Shown here piece after piece: positions 43,716 to 51,604 of a stretch of DNA of 56,765 nucleotides. The first letter of the stretch is position 1. Each line of letters starts with the position of its first letter. The notes under the pieces were generated by a model that was not told where the DNA came from, searched no databases, and worked only from the letters and a program-made list of their open reading frames with translations. The stretch spans positions 1-56,765 of the forward strand of contig JAJDNI010000010.1 of NCBI GenBank assembly GCA_022340755.1. Reading direction: 5' to 3'. The stretch comes from Gemmatimonadota bacterium (lineage in GTDB: Bacteria; Gemmatimonadota; Gemmatimonadetes; Longimicrobiales; Gaopeijiaceae). A program made the translations under genes and the position numbers.

Positions 43716-45395
43716 ATGATTCCCGTTAGCGCGCGGCTCTCGAAGCGAGCCAGTCCGAACCGGTCCTTCTTCCCCCTGGTGGCCGCCCTGATGATGACGG
43801 GAGGCGCGTGTGGTCCCGCTCAGAGGTCGGGACCGGAGCTCGTCGAAGGCAGACTGGCCATCCTCCCCTTCACCAGCGCGGAAGAGCAATTTACCGCCGC
43901 GATGAACGCCGCCGTTACGGCCGCCGCGGGGGATGTCACGGGCGCCGAGACCGTGCCAGTCGAGCGGTCGGGCAAGATCCCGGTCGATGCCCCGCTCGCC
44001 GCCATCGCCAGCGAGACGGGCGCCTCAATGATCCTTAGGGGCACCGTCTCTCGGCTGAATGGCGACATCACGATCTTGGCCGAGATCGTGGACCCGACAG
44101 ACGAAAATCGGAAACACGTGCTTCCCACCGAGACCGCTCCGGCCACCAACCCGTCCGTCGCCGTGGAGCGGATCGCGAGCCGGACAGCCGGTGCGCTTGC
44201 GCAGCACCTCGACCCGGACGCGACGGCACCGTGGGTCTACCCGGCGCCGACGCTGGAAGCGTACCGGGTGTTTCAACACGCGGACTCGTTGTTCGCGGAA
44301 AACGCGCAGGCGGAGGCGCTCCCCTACTATTACGAGGCTCATGCCCTCGACACGACGTTCATCGCTCCCTTGTTCGCCGCCACCGCGATCCACAACAACG
44401 CGGGCCGCGGAGCGGTTGGTGATTCGTTGCTTCGTGAAATCGAGGCGCGCGCGGACCGTCTGGACGACATGCAGCGATACCGGCTCATGTGGTACCGCGG
44501 CAATCCCGAGGAGGCTCTCGCCGCGGCCGAGGCAGCCGCGCAGCTCGACCCGATCGGTTGGACGTACGGCGTCGGATTCAGGGCCAACATCGCGGGCCAC
44601 TTCCACGAGGCTGTGGACTGGCTGAGCCGGCGGCACGAGCAGGCCGAGGCCGGATATCATTGGGCCCGGGCATGGCCGGCCTTCCGTGCCCAGTACCTCC
44701 TGGCCCTCCACGCCACCGGCGATCACGAGACCGAGCTGGCTGAAGCGCAGCTCGCGCGCACCGACTTCCCGGACAACGCGTGGTGGATCTTCAACGAGAT
44801 GATGGCCCGGGCCGGGCTCGGTCAGGCGGATGTCGTGCTCGCGCAGTTCGACACAACGCAGATGCTGCTGGCGACGAACGAGCTGCCGTCGTACTGGGAG
44901 GCTGTCGAGGACATCGCCGTCGAGCTGATGGCCCACGGGCAGGCGGAAGCCGGGCAGTCGCTGCAGGAACAGGTGGTCGATCACTACCGCGAGGTCGACA
45001 ACCCGTTCCAGCTGGCGGACGCGCTCGGTTTCGCCGGCCGGCCGCAGGAAGCGTTCGAGGTGCTGGCGCCGGTCCTGGCGGACATCACCACGCCCGACCC
45101 GATCGGATGGTACGGCGCGGCCGCCGCCATCAGCGGCGACCCGGCAACGGCCGCGCAGGTTCTGGCGCGCCTCGAAAGCCTGCCCTCCGCGACGACGGGC
45201 AACAACCTGCGCTACCAGGCGGCGATCCAGGGGGCGCTCGGCAACTGTGACCGGGCGATCGAGCTGTACCGTCAGGCGACCGAGGCCGGGTACTCGTACA
45301 CTTCGGCTCGGCTGGAGTGGTGGCACCGCGACTGGGAGACGCAGCCGGTCCGGGCCAACTGCCCCGGGTTCCAGACGCTTCTGGACAAAGGGTAG
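43716..45395 (+). CDS. TPR-rich lipoprotein with TolB/FlgO-like N-terminal domain
   Basis: 559 residues from the ATG at 43716, with GAAGAGG upstream. The lipobox-like end MMTGGAC suggests a lipidated Cys. Next is a short TolB/FlgO-like domain (RLAILPFTSAEEQF, ASETGASMILRGTVSRLNGD, ITILAEIVDPTDE). The rest is helical TPR-like (EALPYYYEAHALDTTFIAPLF, EALAAAEAAAQLDP, QVVDHYREVDNPFQLADALG, AIELYRQATEAGYSY) and ends with the family tail CPGFQTLLDKG. It resembles the sensor halves of the kinase proteins here but has no kinase or membrane helix, so it may work as a free periplasmic scaffold. The 288 bases before it hold no gene I can support. Confidence 0.82.
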   Translation: MIPVSARLSKRASPNRSFFPLVAALMMTGGACGPAQRSGPELVEGRLAILPFTSAEEQFTAAMNAAVTAAAGDVTGAETVPVERSGKIPVDAPLAAIASETGASMILRGTVSRLNGDITILAEIVDPTDENRKHVLPTETAPATNPSVAVERIASRTAGALAQHLDPDATAPWVYPAPTLEAYRVFQHADSLFAENAQAEALPYYYEAHALDTTFIAPLFAATAIHNNAGRGAVGDSLLREIEARADRLDDMQRYRLMWYRGNPEEALAAAEAAAQLDPIGWTYGVGFRANIAGHFHEAVDWLSRRHEQAEAGYHWARAWPAFRAQYLLALHATGDHETELAEAQLARTDFPDNAWWIFNEMMARAGLGQADVVLAQFDTTQMLLATNELPSYWEAVEDIAVELMAHGQAEAGQSLQEQVVDHYREVDNPFQLADALGFAGRPQEAFEVLAPVLADITTPDPIGWYGAAAAISGDPATAAQVLARLESLPSATTGNNLRYQAAIQGALGNCDRAIELYRQATEAGYSYTSARLEWWHRDWETQPVRANCPGFQTLLDKG

Positions 45396-45433
45396 GCCGC
45401 ACGTCGATTCCGGGGGCGGCAAACGGCCTTGCC

Positions 45434-45465
45434 AAGGGGCGGGTACCGATCGGAACCCGCCCCTT
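45434..45465. terminator. Hairpin between convergent genes
   Basis: AAGGGGCGGGT (45434-45444) and ACCCGCCCCTT (45455-45465) form an 11-bp stem with a 10-base loop, between the TPR lipoprotein (stop 45395) and the HgcAB-like gene (stop 45487). It probably serves both strands. Confidence 0.6.
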
Positions 45466-45486
45466 CCCTCCGGGGGCTCGCCACCG

Positions 45487-46602
45487 TCAGTCGGGCACCG
45501 GCACCGTCCGTTTGCCCACCATGTTCATCCGGGTACGGCGGATGGTCTCCGCCTCCACCACGGAGCCGTCGGCGTAGCGGAAGCGCAGGGCACTCTCAGG
45601 GCACTGGACCACACAGGCGCCACACTGGATGCACTGGTCCGGCCGGGCGATGGCGACCTTCCGTCGCTTCCCGTCCATCTGGAGGACGTCTCGGGGGCAG
45701 ACCTGCACGCAGTCGGCGGCGCCGGTGCATTTCTCCTCGACGAGGTCGACCGACGCCGGGTTGTGGAAGGTGTTGATGTAGCTGCCGTACGAGGGGGTGG
45801 TGCCCTCGAGGTCCGCGGAGAGGATGCCGGCGGAGAGCAGACTCGAGGCGCCGACCCACATCATCGGCCCGGAGGTAAACCGGCCGAGGAGCGCCAGGAC
45901 CACCGAAGCGACCCCGAAGCCCAGGACGGTGAAGGCGCCGAGCGTCGGCCACCGCCACCCGGGACCCACCTTCAGCCAGGGGAGCAGTGCGAAGACCCCG
46001 ACGACGATGGTGACCAGGGAGGCTGCGACGGCGGCGAGGACCGTGAGGCCTCCCAGCGGTTCGACGATCAGGCCCCCGATGACCAGCGTGGGAACGCCCC
46101 ACATCGCCGCCATCTCCATGCGCTCCCAGAAGGGGAACCGCATCTTCCGCTCGTCCTTGTGCACCCGGCGTCCTCGGTCGAGGAACGCCGGGAGGTCCTC
46201 GAGGCGCGCCGGGCCCCAGCGGGTGTCGAAGCCCGTGGCTTCCGTGATCTTCCGGCGCTCGACGCCGGTGGCCGAGAGTTGGGGAAGGATGACCTCCTTG
46301 CGGTCCACCTGGTCGGCGACGCCCGAGGTGCGGATCGCCGAGATGACGTCGTGGTGGGTTAGGTGCCCGCCGCCGGCGGCGCACCACACGTTGATGCCCC
46401 GGCTGTCGGCAACGAGGATGAAAGCGTCTCGGCCCCGCAGGACGTCCCTCAGCCGGCGCACGGTGAGGGTGAAGTTCCCGGTGAGGAGCACCGGGGCATC
46501 GCGGCCGGGATGGCCCACCCGGCGCAAACCGGTGCGCGTCCGGTGCGGGAGCATCCGGAGGACGGTGTCCCGGACATAGGCCGGGAGGTCGTGAAGCCTC
46601 AT
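45487..46602 (-). CDS. HgcA/HgcB-like fusion: corrinoid-binding domain, membrane helices, ferredoxin
   Basis: 371 residues from the ATG at 46602, which overlaps the methyltransferase stop as ATGA. Residues about 30-145 match the corrinoid domain of HgcA: VLLTGNFTLTVRRLRDVL, FILVADSRGINVWCAAGG (C74 in NVWCAAG), KEVILPQLSATGVE and PARLEDLPAFL. About four membrane helices follow (168-262), then a ferredoxin domain like HgcB: CTGAADCVQVCP (C292, C298, C302) and CIQCGACVVQCP (C324, C327, C330, C334). Odd points: true HgcA has Lys after NVWCAAG and this has Gly78; the first cluster motif has Ala295 where a Cys is usual; the HgcB C-terminal Cys pair is absent. I recall a family called HgcAB-like fusion protein. 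It may accept a methyl group on cobalt; the final acceptor is unknown. Confidence 0.88.
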   Translation of the reverse strand: MRLHDLPAYVRDTVLRMLPHRTRTGLRRVGHPGRDAPVLLTGNFTLTVRRLRDVLRGRDAFILVADSRGINVWCAAGGGHLTHHDVISAIRTSGVADQVDRKEVILPQLSATGVERRKITEATGFDTRWGPARLEDLPAFLDRGRRVHKDERKMRFPFWERMEMAAMWGVPTLVIGGLIVEPLGGLTVLAAVAASLVTIVVGVFALLPWLKVGPGWRWPTLGAFTVLGFGVASVVLALLGRFTSGPMMWVGASSLLSAGILSADLEGTTPSYGSYINTFHNPASVDLVEEKCTGAADCVQVCPRDVLQMDGKRRKVAIARPDQCIQCGACVVQCPESALRFRYADGSVVEAETIRRTRMNMVGKRTVPVPD

Positions 46603-47291
46603 GACCCTTCCTCGGTGGAGGCCGACGCGCCGGCTGCCTCGGCCCGCACGCCATGGACGAGGACGAAGGTGTCCTCCCAGATCCGGGTCTCGGTGACCTC
46701 GCGAAAGCCGGTGGCGCGCACGGCGTCGGCGAGCCCGGCGACGGGGCGCGTGGTGGTCTGGGTGAGCACGTACGTGAGAGCGATGAGGGGCGCCCGGCGC
46801 AGGTGGTACCACGCCCTGCGCGCCCCGCTTCTCGGCGCCACCTCGTCGGCGATGAGCAGCTCGCCGCCGGGGCGGAGCCGTGTGCGGGCGATCTTCAGCG
46901 CGTAAGCCTGCTGCTCCGGGGACAGCTCGGAGAAGGCGAGGCATGAGACCACCGCGTCTAAGGTCCGCTCGGGGAACCGGTCCTCAATCTCCGCAGCCGC
47001 GAGCTGGAGGAAGGTGACCGTCCCGTCGCCGGGGACTGGCTTGGCCCGGGCGACCTCGAGCATCCCGGCGTCGAGGTCGATGCCGAACACCTCGGCACCT
47101 CGGGCCGCGCAGGCCAGCGACACGCCCCCGGTGCCGCAGCCGATGTCGAGGATCGTCCGGGCCGGGGCCGCGACGCGCTCGGCGATGCGCCGGTACACGT
47201 CGTCGATCCGGCCCCGGGACAAGCGATGGACGCCACGGTCGTATCGCTCGGGCGCCGACTCCAGGACCTTCATCCACACGAAGCTGCTCAT
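46599..47291 (-). CDS. cpaM: Class I SAM-dependent methyltransferase, CpaM-like
   Basis: 230 residues. The Rossmann SAM site is complete: ILDIGCGTGGVSLA (motif I, 47-60), VFGIDLDAGMLEVA (motif II), LDAVVSCLAFSELSPEQQ (motif post-II) and LRPGGELLIADEV. A conserved hydrophobic patch near RRAPLIALTYVLTQTTTRPV suggests membrane contact. It overlaps tetR by ATGA at its start and the HgcAB-like gene by ATGA at its end, so the three are translationally coupled. I recall a family name, corrinoid protein-associated methyltransferase CpaM, that fits this setting. The likely role is methyl transfer involving the corrinoid protein, or methylation of its product. Both are inference. Confidence 0.82.
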   Translation of the reverse strand: MSSFVWMKVLESAPERYDRGVHRLSRGRIDDVYRRIAERVAAPARTILDIGCGTGGVSLACAARGAEVFGIDLDAGMLEVARAKPVPGDGTVTFLQLAAAEIEDRFPERTLDAVVSCLAFSELSPEQQAYALKIARTRLRPGGELLIADEVAPRSGARRAWYHLRRAPLIALTYVLTQTTTRPVAGLADAVRATGFREVTETRIWEDTFVLVHGVRAEAAGASASTEEGS

Positions 47292-47908
47292 GTGGAACCC
47301 CGGGGGGCGGCGCCGTCGAGGAAGTCGGTGACGGCGAGGGTGGGGATCTCGTCGAGGCTGGGCCAGGCGCCGCCGCTCCCCCAATGCTGGACGTAGAGCA
47401 GGGCGAGGGTCCCCACGAAGAGGAGAGCCAACTGGGGCGTCGGGCGGTCGCCGCGGATCTCACCGGCTCGTGTGCCGTCGGCCATCACTGCCTCCACCTG
47501 ATCGAGGTAGGGCGCGAGGTGAGCGACGATGGCCGGGTAGGTCTCGGGGCGGAAGGAGAGGGCCTCGCGGACGACCACCTTCTGGAAGGCCTCCTCGTCG
47601 CGGACCACTGAAACGTCGGCCTCGGCGAGGGCGATGAGGCGGTCGCGGACGGTGCCCCGGCTCTCGACCTTCGCGTAGCGCGACGCCGCCCGGCGGGCGC
47701 CCTCGGCAATGACCTCGAGGAAGAGCTGGGTCTTACCCTCGAAATAGTTGTAGATGGTGCCCTTGGCGTAGCCGGCGTCGATGGCGATGGCGTCGATGCT
47801 GGCCCCATCGAGGCCCTGACGTGCGAAGTGCGCGGCGGCGGCCTCGAGGAGGCGGAGACGGGCCTCGGCCTTGGCGTCTTCGGTTATGCGGGGAGTCATG
47901 TCGGACAC
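47288..47908 (-). CDS. TetR-family regulator of the corrinoid operon
   Basis: Up to 206 residues from a GTG at 47908; an ATG at 47899 gives 203. The HTH is typical: LLEAAAAHFARQGLDGASID, AIAIDAGYAKGTIYNYFEGK, TQLFLEVIAEGARRA. The ligand domain (about 60-200) has no special motif. Just upstream is a perfect 30-bp palindrome at 47911-47940, which should be its operator. There is no Shine-Dalgarno before either start, and the -10-like TATAAC in the palindrome implies a very short or absent leader. The gene is first of the operon tetR, methyltransferase, HgcAB-like, so the regulator would control all three. The inducer is unknown. Confidence 0.93.
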   Translation of the reverse strand: MSDMTPRITEDAKAEARLRLLEAAAAHFARQGLDGASIDAIAIDAGYAKGTIYNYFEGKTQLFLEVIAEGARRAASRYAKVESRGTVRDRLIALAEADVSVVRDEEAFQKVVVREALSFRPETYPAIVAHLAPYLDQVEAVMADGTRAGEIRGDRPTPQLALLFVGTLALLYVQHWGSGGAWPSLDEIPTLAVTDFLDGAAPRGST

Positions 47909-47910
47909 GT

Positions 47911-47940
47911 GTTATATGGGTGACCGGTCACCCATATAAC
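47911..47940. promoter_or_regulatory. Perfect 30-bp palindrome, TetR operator
   Basis: The half-site is GTTATATGGGTGACC, followed at once by its exact complement. It ends 3 bases before the possible GTG start at 47908. The inner core GGTGACCGGTCACC and outer TTATA/TATAA are fully symmetric. On the minus strand TATAAC (47917-47912) may be the -10, so bound TetR would cover the promoter. Confidence 0.9.
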
Positions 47941-48199
47941 TAACGGCTGCGGCCGGGGAACGCCAGGCCGCAGGTTGATTCCTGTCGCCGGCGAGGCGAG
48001 CTCGCAGGCGGCCGGAGGGCGGGCTGAAACCCCCACAGGCCCGAAATCGCGAGAGGGTTATCCAACAACGCATTCGCGGTGCCTTTACATCCTGCTCCCG
48101 GATCCGGACACCTTCCAGAGCCATTCGCGTAGCGCAGGGTCCCACGCTCTCCTACGTTCTCCCCCCTCGACCGAGCGCCCGCTCCGCTGGGAGAGTTGC

Positions 48200-49234
48200 A
48201 TGGCCCCTGCCCCTGCAGTCCGCTACGCCCGCACGGCCGATGGTGCGGACATCGCATACTGGAGGCTGGGGAGCGGCCCCATCGTCCTTCACGCCCCCAA
48301 CGTGCAGTTGGGCCATCTGCAGGCGGAATGGTCCGTCGACGGCATGCGCAGGTGGTACCAGGATCTGGCTCGGACCTTCACGGTGGTCCGGTACGACCAC
48401 AGGGGCGGCGGGATGTCGAGCCGCAATGGCCCAGGTGGATCGGGCCAGTCGATCGACTCCCTCGTCCAGGACATCGAGACGGTCGCCGAAACGGTGACGG
48501 ATGAGCCCTTCGTGCTCCTGGGATGGCTGGCGGGTGCTCTTCCCGCCATCGCCTACGCGGCGAGGCATGTCCAGAGGGTCTCCCATCTCGTCCTCTGGAA
48601 CGGATTCGCCCGAGACGCTACGCACGGGCAGGCCCCGCGCCTACGCTCCCTGTTCGAGATGGCGGCCGTCGACTGGGAGCTCTTCACCGAGTCGATCTGT
48701 CAAGCGGCCCTCGGATGGAGCGACGCCGCCGAGGCGAGGCGGTGGGCGAACGTGATACGCGAGGCGACGACGCAGGGGGAATTCCTGTCCTATCTCGAGG
48801 CACGCCGCCAGTGGGACGTGACTGACGAAGTCTCGGGGATCCGCGCTCTGACGCTGATCCTGTACGATCCGAAGAACGCGTTGGCGAGCGAAGAGCGCAA
48901 TCGCGAGCTCGCTGTCGCCATACCCGGCGCGCGATACCTGGCGTTTGCTCAGGAAGGGGGAGCACCGACCAGTGCAGCCGTCGAAGCGATCCGGTCCTTC
49001 GTGGGCGTCGGCACAGCCGGATCGGCGGAGTTGTCGACGCTCACCCCGAAGGAGCGCCAGATCCTCGGCCTGGTGGTTGAGGGTGCGACGAACGCCGAGA
49101 TCGCGGAGCGGCTCTTCATCACCGTGAACACGGTGACCCGGCACCTGACGCACATCTACGCCAAGACCGGCACGTCGCGTCGCGCGGAGGCCGTGCGTTA
49201 CGGCCTCCAGCACGGCCTCGGCGGACGGGGCTGA
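48200..49234 (+). CDS. LuxR-type regulator fused to an alpha/beta-hydrolase fold lacking its nucleophile
   Basis: 344 residues from the ATG at 48200. Residues 1-260 have an alpha/beta-hydrolase fold: YARTADGADIAYWRLGSGP, VVRYDHRGGGMSSR, FVLLGWLAGALPAIAYAARH and HLVLWNGFARD. In the nucleophile elbow GxSxG the Ser is replaced by Leu110 (GWLAG), and the usual late catalytic His region reads AQEGGAP. The domain is therefore probably a ligand sensor, not an enzyme. The C-terminus (281-335) is a LuxR HTH: LTPKERQILGLVVEGATNAE, IAERLFITVNTVTRHLTHIY. The gene is divergent from tetR with 291 bases between them; that gap holds the palindrome and no other gene. Confidence 0.9.
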   Translation: MAPAPAVRYARTADGADIAYWRLGSGPIVLHAPNVQLGHLQAEWSVDGMRRWYQDLARTFTVVRYDHRGGGMSSRNGPGGSGQSIDSLVQDIETVAETVTDEPFVLLGWLAGALPAIAYAARHVQRVSHLVLWNGFARDATHGQAPRLRSLFEMAAVDWELFTESICQAALGWSDAAEARRWANVIREATTQGEFLSYLEARRQWDVTDEVSGIRALTLILYDPKNALASEERNRELAVAIPGARYLAFAQEGGAPTSAAVEAIRSFVGVGTAGSAELSTLTPKERQILGLVVEGATNAEIAERLFITVNTVTRHLTHIYAKTGTSRRAEAVRYGLQHGLGGRG

Positions 49235-49453
49235 CGAAGACCGGTCTGGGCGGACCAGGGGGGCGATCGCCGGTCAAGCAGGATCCGGCGCGGCGCTCAT
49301 CCATGGAGTCGGCGGCGCCTCCACTCTACGGGATCCCAGGTTTCGGGGATGCGCAGCGGGACGATTTCCCGGGTTCCTGGGATAACGAGCACAGGCGCGC
49401 CGGAGCACCTTCCACGTGATCGCCGACTCTGGATTCCGACCGTGGAGGCCCAC

Positions 49454-49960
49454 ATGACGCACCTGCTGAGGATTTCGACCCTTCCGGCTCTCGCCGCGCT
49501 GTTCGCGTTCGCGCCGCTCCGTGATCATCCGGATGCGCCGGACGGTAGCGGACGCACTGCAGCCGGGCAGAGCGACTCGGACAGCTCGAAAGCGATTGCC
49601 CGCCGCTGGTTCGACGAGGTCATCAACCAACGCGATCTCGACGCGCTTCCCGACATCTACGGCTCCGACTATGTCTGGCACGGTCCGGAGGGCCAGGAGA
49701 TCCATGGCCTCGATGAAGTGAGGGAGTTCGCCGCCGCCATTCTCGCCGCATCGGATGATCGCCGTGCCATCGTCCATCAGCAGGTGGCGGAAGGTGATCT
49801 CGTGGTGACGCGATTCACCAGCAGCGGGCACCACACCGGGGTCTACCAAGGCGTCCAGCCGACAGGCAAGATCTGGAGGACCGAGGGGATCGTCATCAGC
49901 CGGATCGTCGACGGCAAGATCGCCGAGGATTGGGAGGTCACGCATATGTCCGGAATGTGA
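49454..49960 (+). CDS. Exported SnoaL-like (NTF2-fold) protein
   Basis: 168 residues from the ATG at 49454, with GGAGG 6 bases upstream; the open frame reaches 49349, but that part lacks coding character. A hydrophobic leader (LLRISTLPALAALFAFAPL) suggests export. The SnoaL/ester-cyclase pattern is clear: KAIARRWFDEVINQRDLDAL, IYGSDYVWHGPEGQEIHGLD, DLVVTRFTSSGHHTGVYQGV and IVDGKIAEDWEVTHMSGM. Such NTF2-fold proteins include cyclases and many with no known substrate. It stands alone, 219 bases after the LuxR gene. Confidence 0.84.
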   Translation: MTHLLRISTLPALAALFAFAPLRDHPDAPDGSGRTAAGQSDSDSSKAIARRWFDEVINQRDLDALPDIYGSDYVWHGPEGQEIHGLDEVREFAAAILAASDDRRAIVHQQVAEGDLVVTRFTSSGHHTGVYQGVQPTGKIWRTEGIVISRIVDGKIAEDWEVTHMSGM

Positions 49961-50143
49961 CTTCCACATCTCCTGGACCTCGCCCGACTTCCAAGCCGCG
50001 CATCCGATCCAGGTCGCACACCGCGTGGTCGCGGATATGCTGACCGTCTGCTATCCTCGACCTTGGCGGCCATCCCTCCGGACCACGTGCGACGGTTGTC
50101 GACCACCCGCTGGCCGGTCGTGACACGCCTGAGGAGGTCTCTC

Positions 50144-50509
50144 GTGCGACCGCGAAGCTTCAGGCTCACGGGATCTGGCCGCTGGGGTGTCCTCGTCCCG
50201 CTGCTCGCGGCAGCCGCCGCATGCGGCGAGCGCCAACCCAAAATCGGATCGGTGCCCGCGGGGGCCGAGCGCTTGTTCCCCGAGTCGCCCCACGTCTGCT
50301 TCGAGGAATACGGCACCGCCGTCGATGTCTCTCCCGATGGGCGGACCGCGACCTACCCATTCACGGGGCGGATCGTCGACCTGGAGCACGGGCGATCGGA
50401 TGCCCTTGCCTCGTTGAGCTGTTCGGCGTTCGCCGCAGCAGAGTGCTCTAAGGTCACTCTGCCGGGGAGGACCTTTGCCAGGCGCTTTCGCCGGCGGCTA
50501 TGCAGGTGA
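50144..50509 (+). CDS. Short putative lipoprotein, possibly truncated
   Basis: 121 residues from a GTG at 50144, with GAGGAGG 7 bases upstream. The N-terminus has Arg residues, then WGVLVPLLAAAAACGE, a lipoprotein signal with the Cys near residue 32. One PD40-like strand, GTAVDVSPDGRTATYPFTGR, follows, then the sequence turns basic (ARRFRRRLCR) and stops 12 bases inside the convergent glycosyltransferase gene. The start looks like a propeller lipoprotein whose later part is missing, so a frameshift or deletion is likely. I cannot name a function. Confidence 0.5.
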   Translation: MRPRSFRLTGSGRWGVLVPLLAAAAACGERQPKIGSVPAGAERLFPESPHVCFEEYGTAVDVSPDGRTATYPFTGRIVDLEHGRSDALASLSCSAFAAAECSKVTLPGRTFARRFRRRLCR

Positions 50510-51598
50510 CCTGGGGGCGCCCGCGGCCTCCCGCATCACCCGTTCCATCACGGCGTCGCCGCGCCTCACCCATTCCCGGAACGCGGCGTAGCGCTCCGGC
50601 GGCGGCGCTGCCTCCAGGAGCCGATCGAGGTCGAACGAGTCGGCGGACCTACCCAGCCCGGTCTGCTCCGTGTCCGCCGCGTTCATCCGCTGCTCGACAT
50701 GCCCGCCCACGGGCACGACCAACAACGGCTTCCCCAGCCACGCCGCCTCGCTCACCGATTCGAACCCGGCGGTTGTCGCCACGGCTCGACATCCGGCCAT
50801 CATCCGCAGGAAGGCGTCGGCGTTCAGGCGGTGGTAGGTGAGGTTGGGAGCGACCTCCTCCACGTCCGGGGCGCCGGGCCGGTCGGAGAAGCAGTGAACG
50901 GGAATGGCGTTGTGGCGCGCGTGCCAGGCCGCAACCTCTTCGAGGTAGCCATGGTTCAGCACGTAGACGAGGATGTAGTCGCCGGGGGTCGGCTCGAGGG
51001 AGAAGAGGCTCTCACGAAGAAGCGGAGGGGCCGCGAACCAGCGTTCCCCCGGCCGGTCCGCCACCGTATTCAGGGAGAGCGCGAGCCGCCACGACTTGTG
51101 GCCTACCAGGCTCACGAACCTGCGCATCCCCCATCTCTCTATGGCGTGGCCGTGGAGCCTTCCGTACGACGGGTCACGCAGGAGGAACTGGTGACCGACG
51201 GCGAGGACCGGCGCAGGCAGTGGCTTGCGCAGCTGTGCCAGACCAGTGAGAGGCTCGAAGAAGTTTACGATCAGGTCGGCGCGGGTCTCGTGCACGAGCG
51301 CGCGCAGTCTTGCGACGCTCTCCCGCCAGGTGCCGAGACCGCGGAGCGCTCGGGTCACCGTCGCCGCCATGTTGATCGACCGGTGGCCGCGCGTGGCGAA
51401 CGTGGGGCTCGGGAGCGTGGCTACGGGGGAAGGGAACGCCTGCGTGAAGTACGCCGGCAACTCGCGTCCCCCCTGCGGATCCTTTCCCGCAACTACCCCC
51501 ACGAGCTCGTGCCCCCACCGCAGGAGCCGCTCGTGCAATGCTAGGGCCTGGGTCAGATGCCCGCGGCCCTCACCCTGCACCGTGAAGAGGATTCGCAT
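50498..51598 (-). CDS. Glycosyltransferase, GT-B (UDP-glycosyltransferase/MJ1255-like)
   Basis: 366 residues, cytosolic. It starts MRILFTVQGEGRGHLTQALA, the GHxxR/Q-type opening of MurG-like and MJ1255-like GT-B enzymes. The C-terminal donor-binding half has YILVYVLNHGYLEEVAAW, the region AVATTAGFESVSEAAWLGKP and VVPVGGHVEQRMNA, which is the nucleotide-sugar site pattern. It probably moves a sugar to a lipid or small acceptor; neither sugar is readable. It is 6 bases downstream of the UspA gene on the same strand, so it belongs to the NRAMP-UspA transcript. Confidence 0.87.
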   Translation of the reverse strand: MRILFTVQGEGRGHLTQALALHERLLRWGHELVGVVAGKDPQGGRELPAYFTQAFPSPVATLPSPTFATRGHRSINMAATVTRALRGLGTWRESVARLRALVHETRADLIVNFFEPLTGLAQLRKPLPAPVLAVGHQFLLRDPSYGRLHGHAIERWGMRRFVSLVGHKSWRLALSLNTVADRPGERWFAAPPLLRESLFSLEPTPGDYILVYVLNHGYLEEVAAWHARHNAIPVHCFSDRPGAPDVEEVAPNLTYHRLNADAFLRMMAGCRAVATTAGFESVSEAAWLGKPLLVVPVGGHVEQRMNAADTEQTGLGRSADSFDLDRLLEAAPPPERYAAFREWVRRGDAVMERVMREAAGAPRSPA

Positions 51599-51604
51599 GG
51601 AAGC

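Noticed and set aside
45487-46602. A call of mercury methylation protein HgcA
   Set aside because: The corrinoid domain matches, but the motif Lys, one cluster Cys and the HgcB C-terminal Cys pair are missing, so I call it HgcAB-like only.
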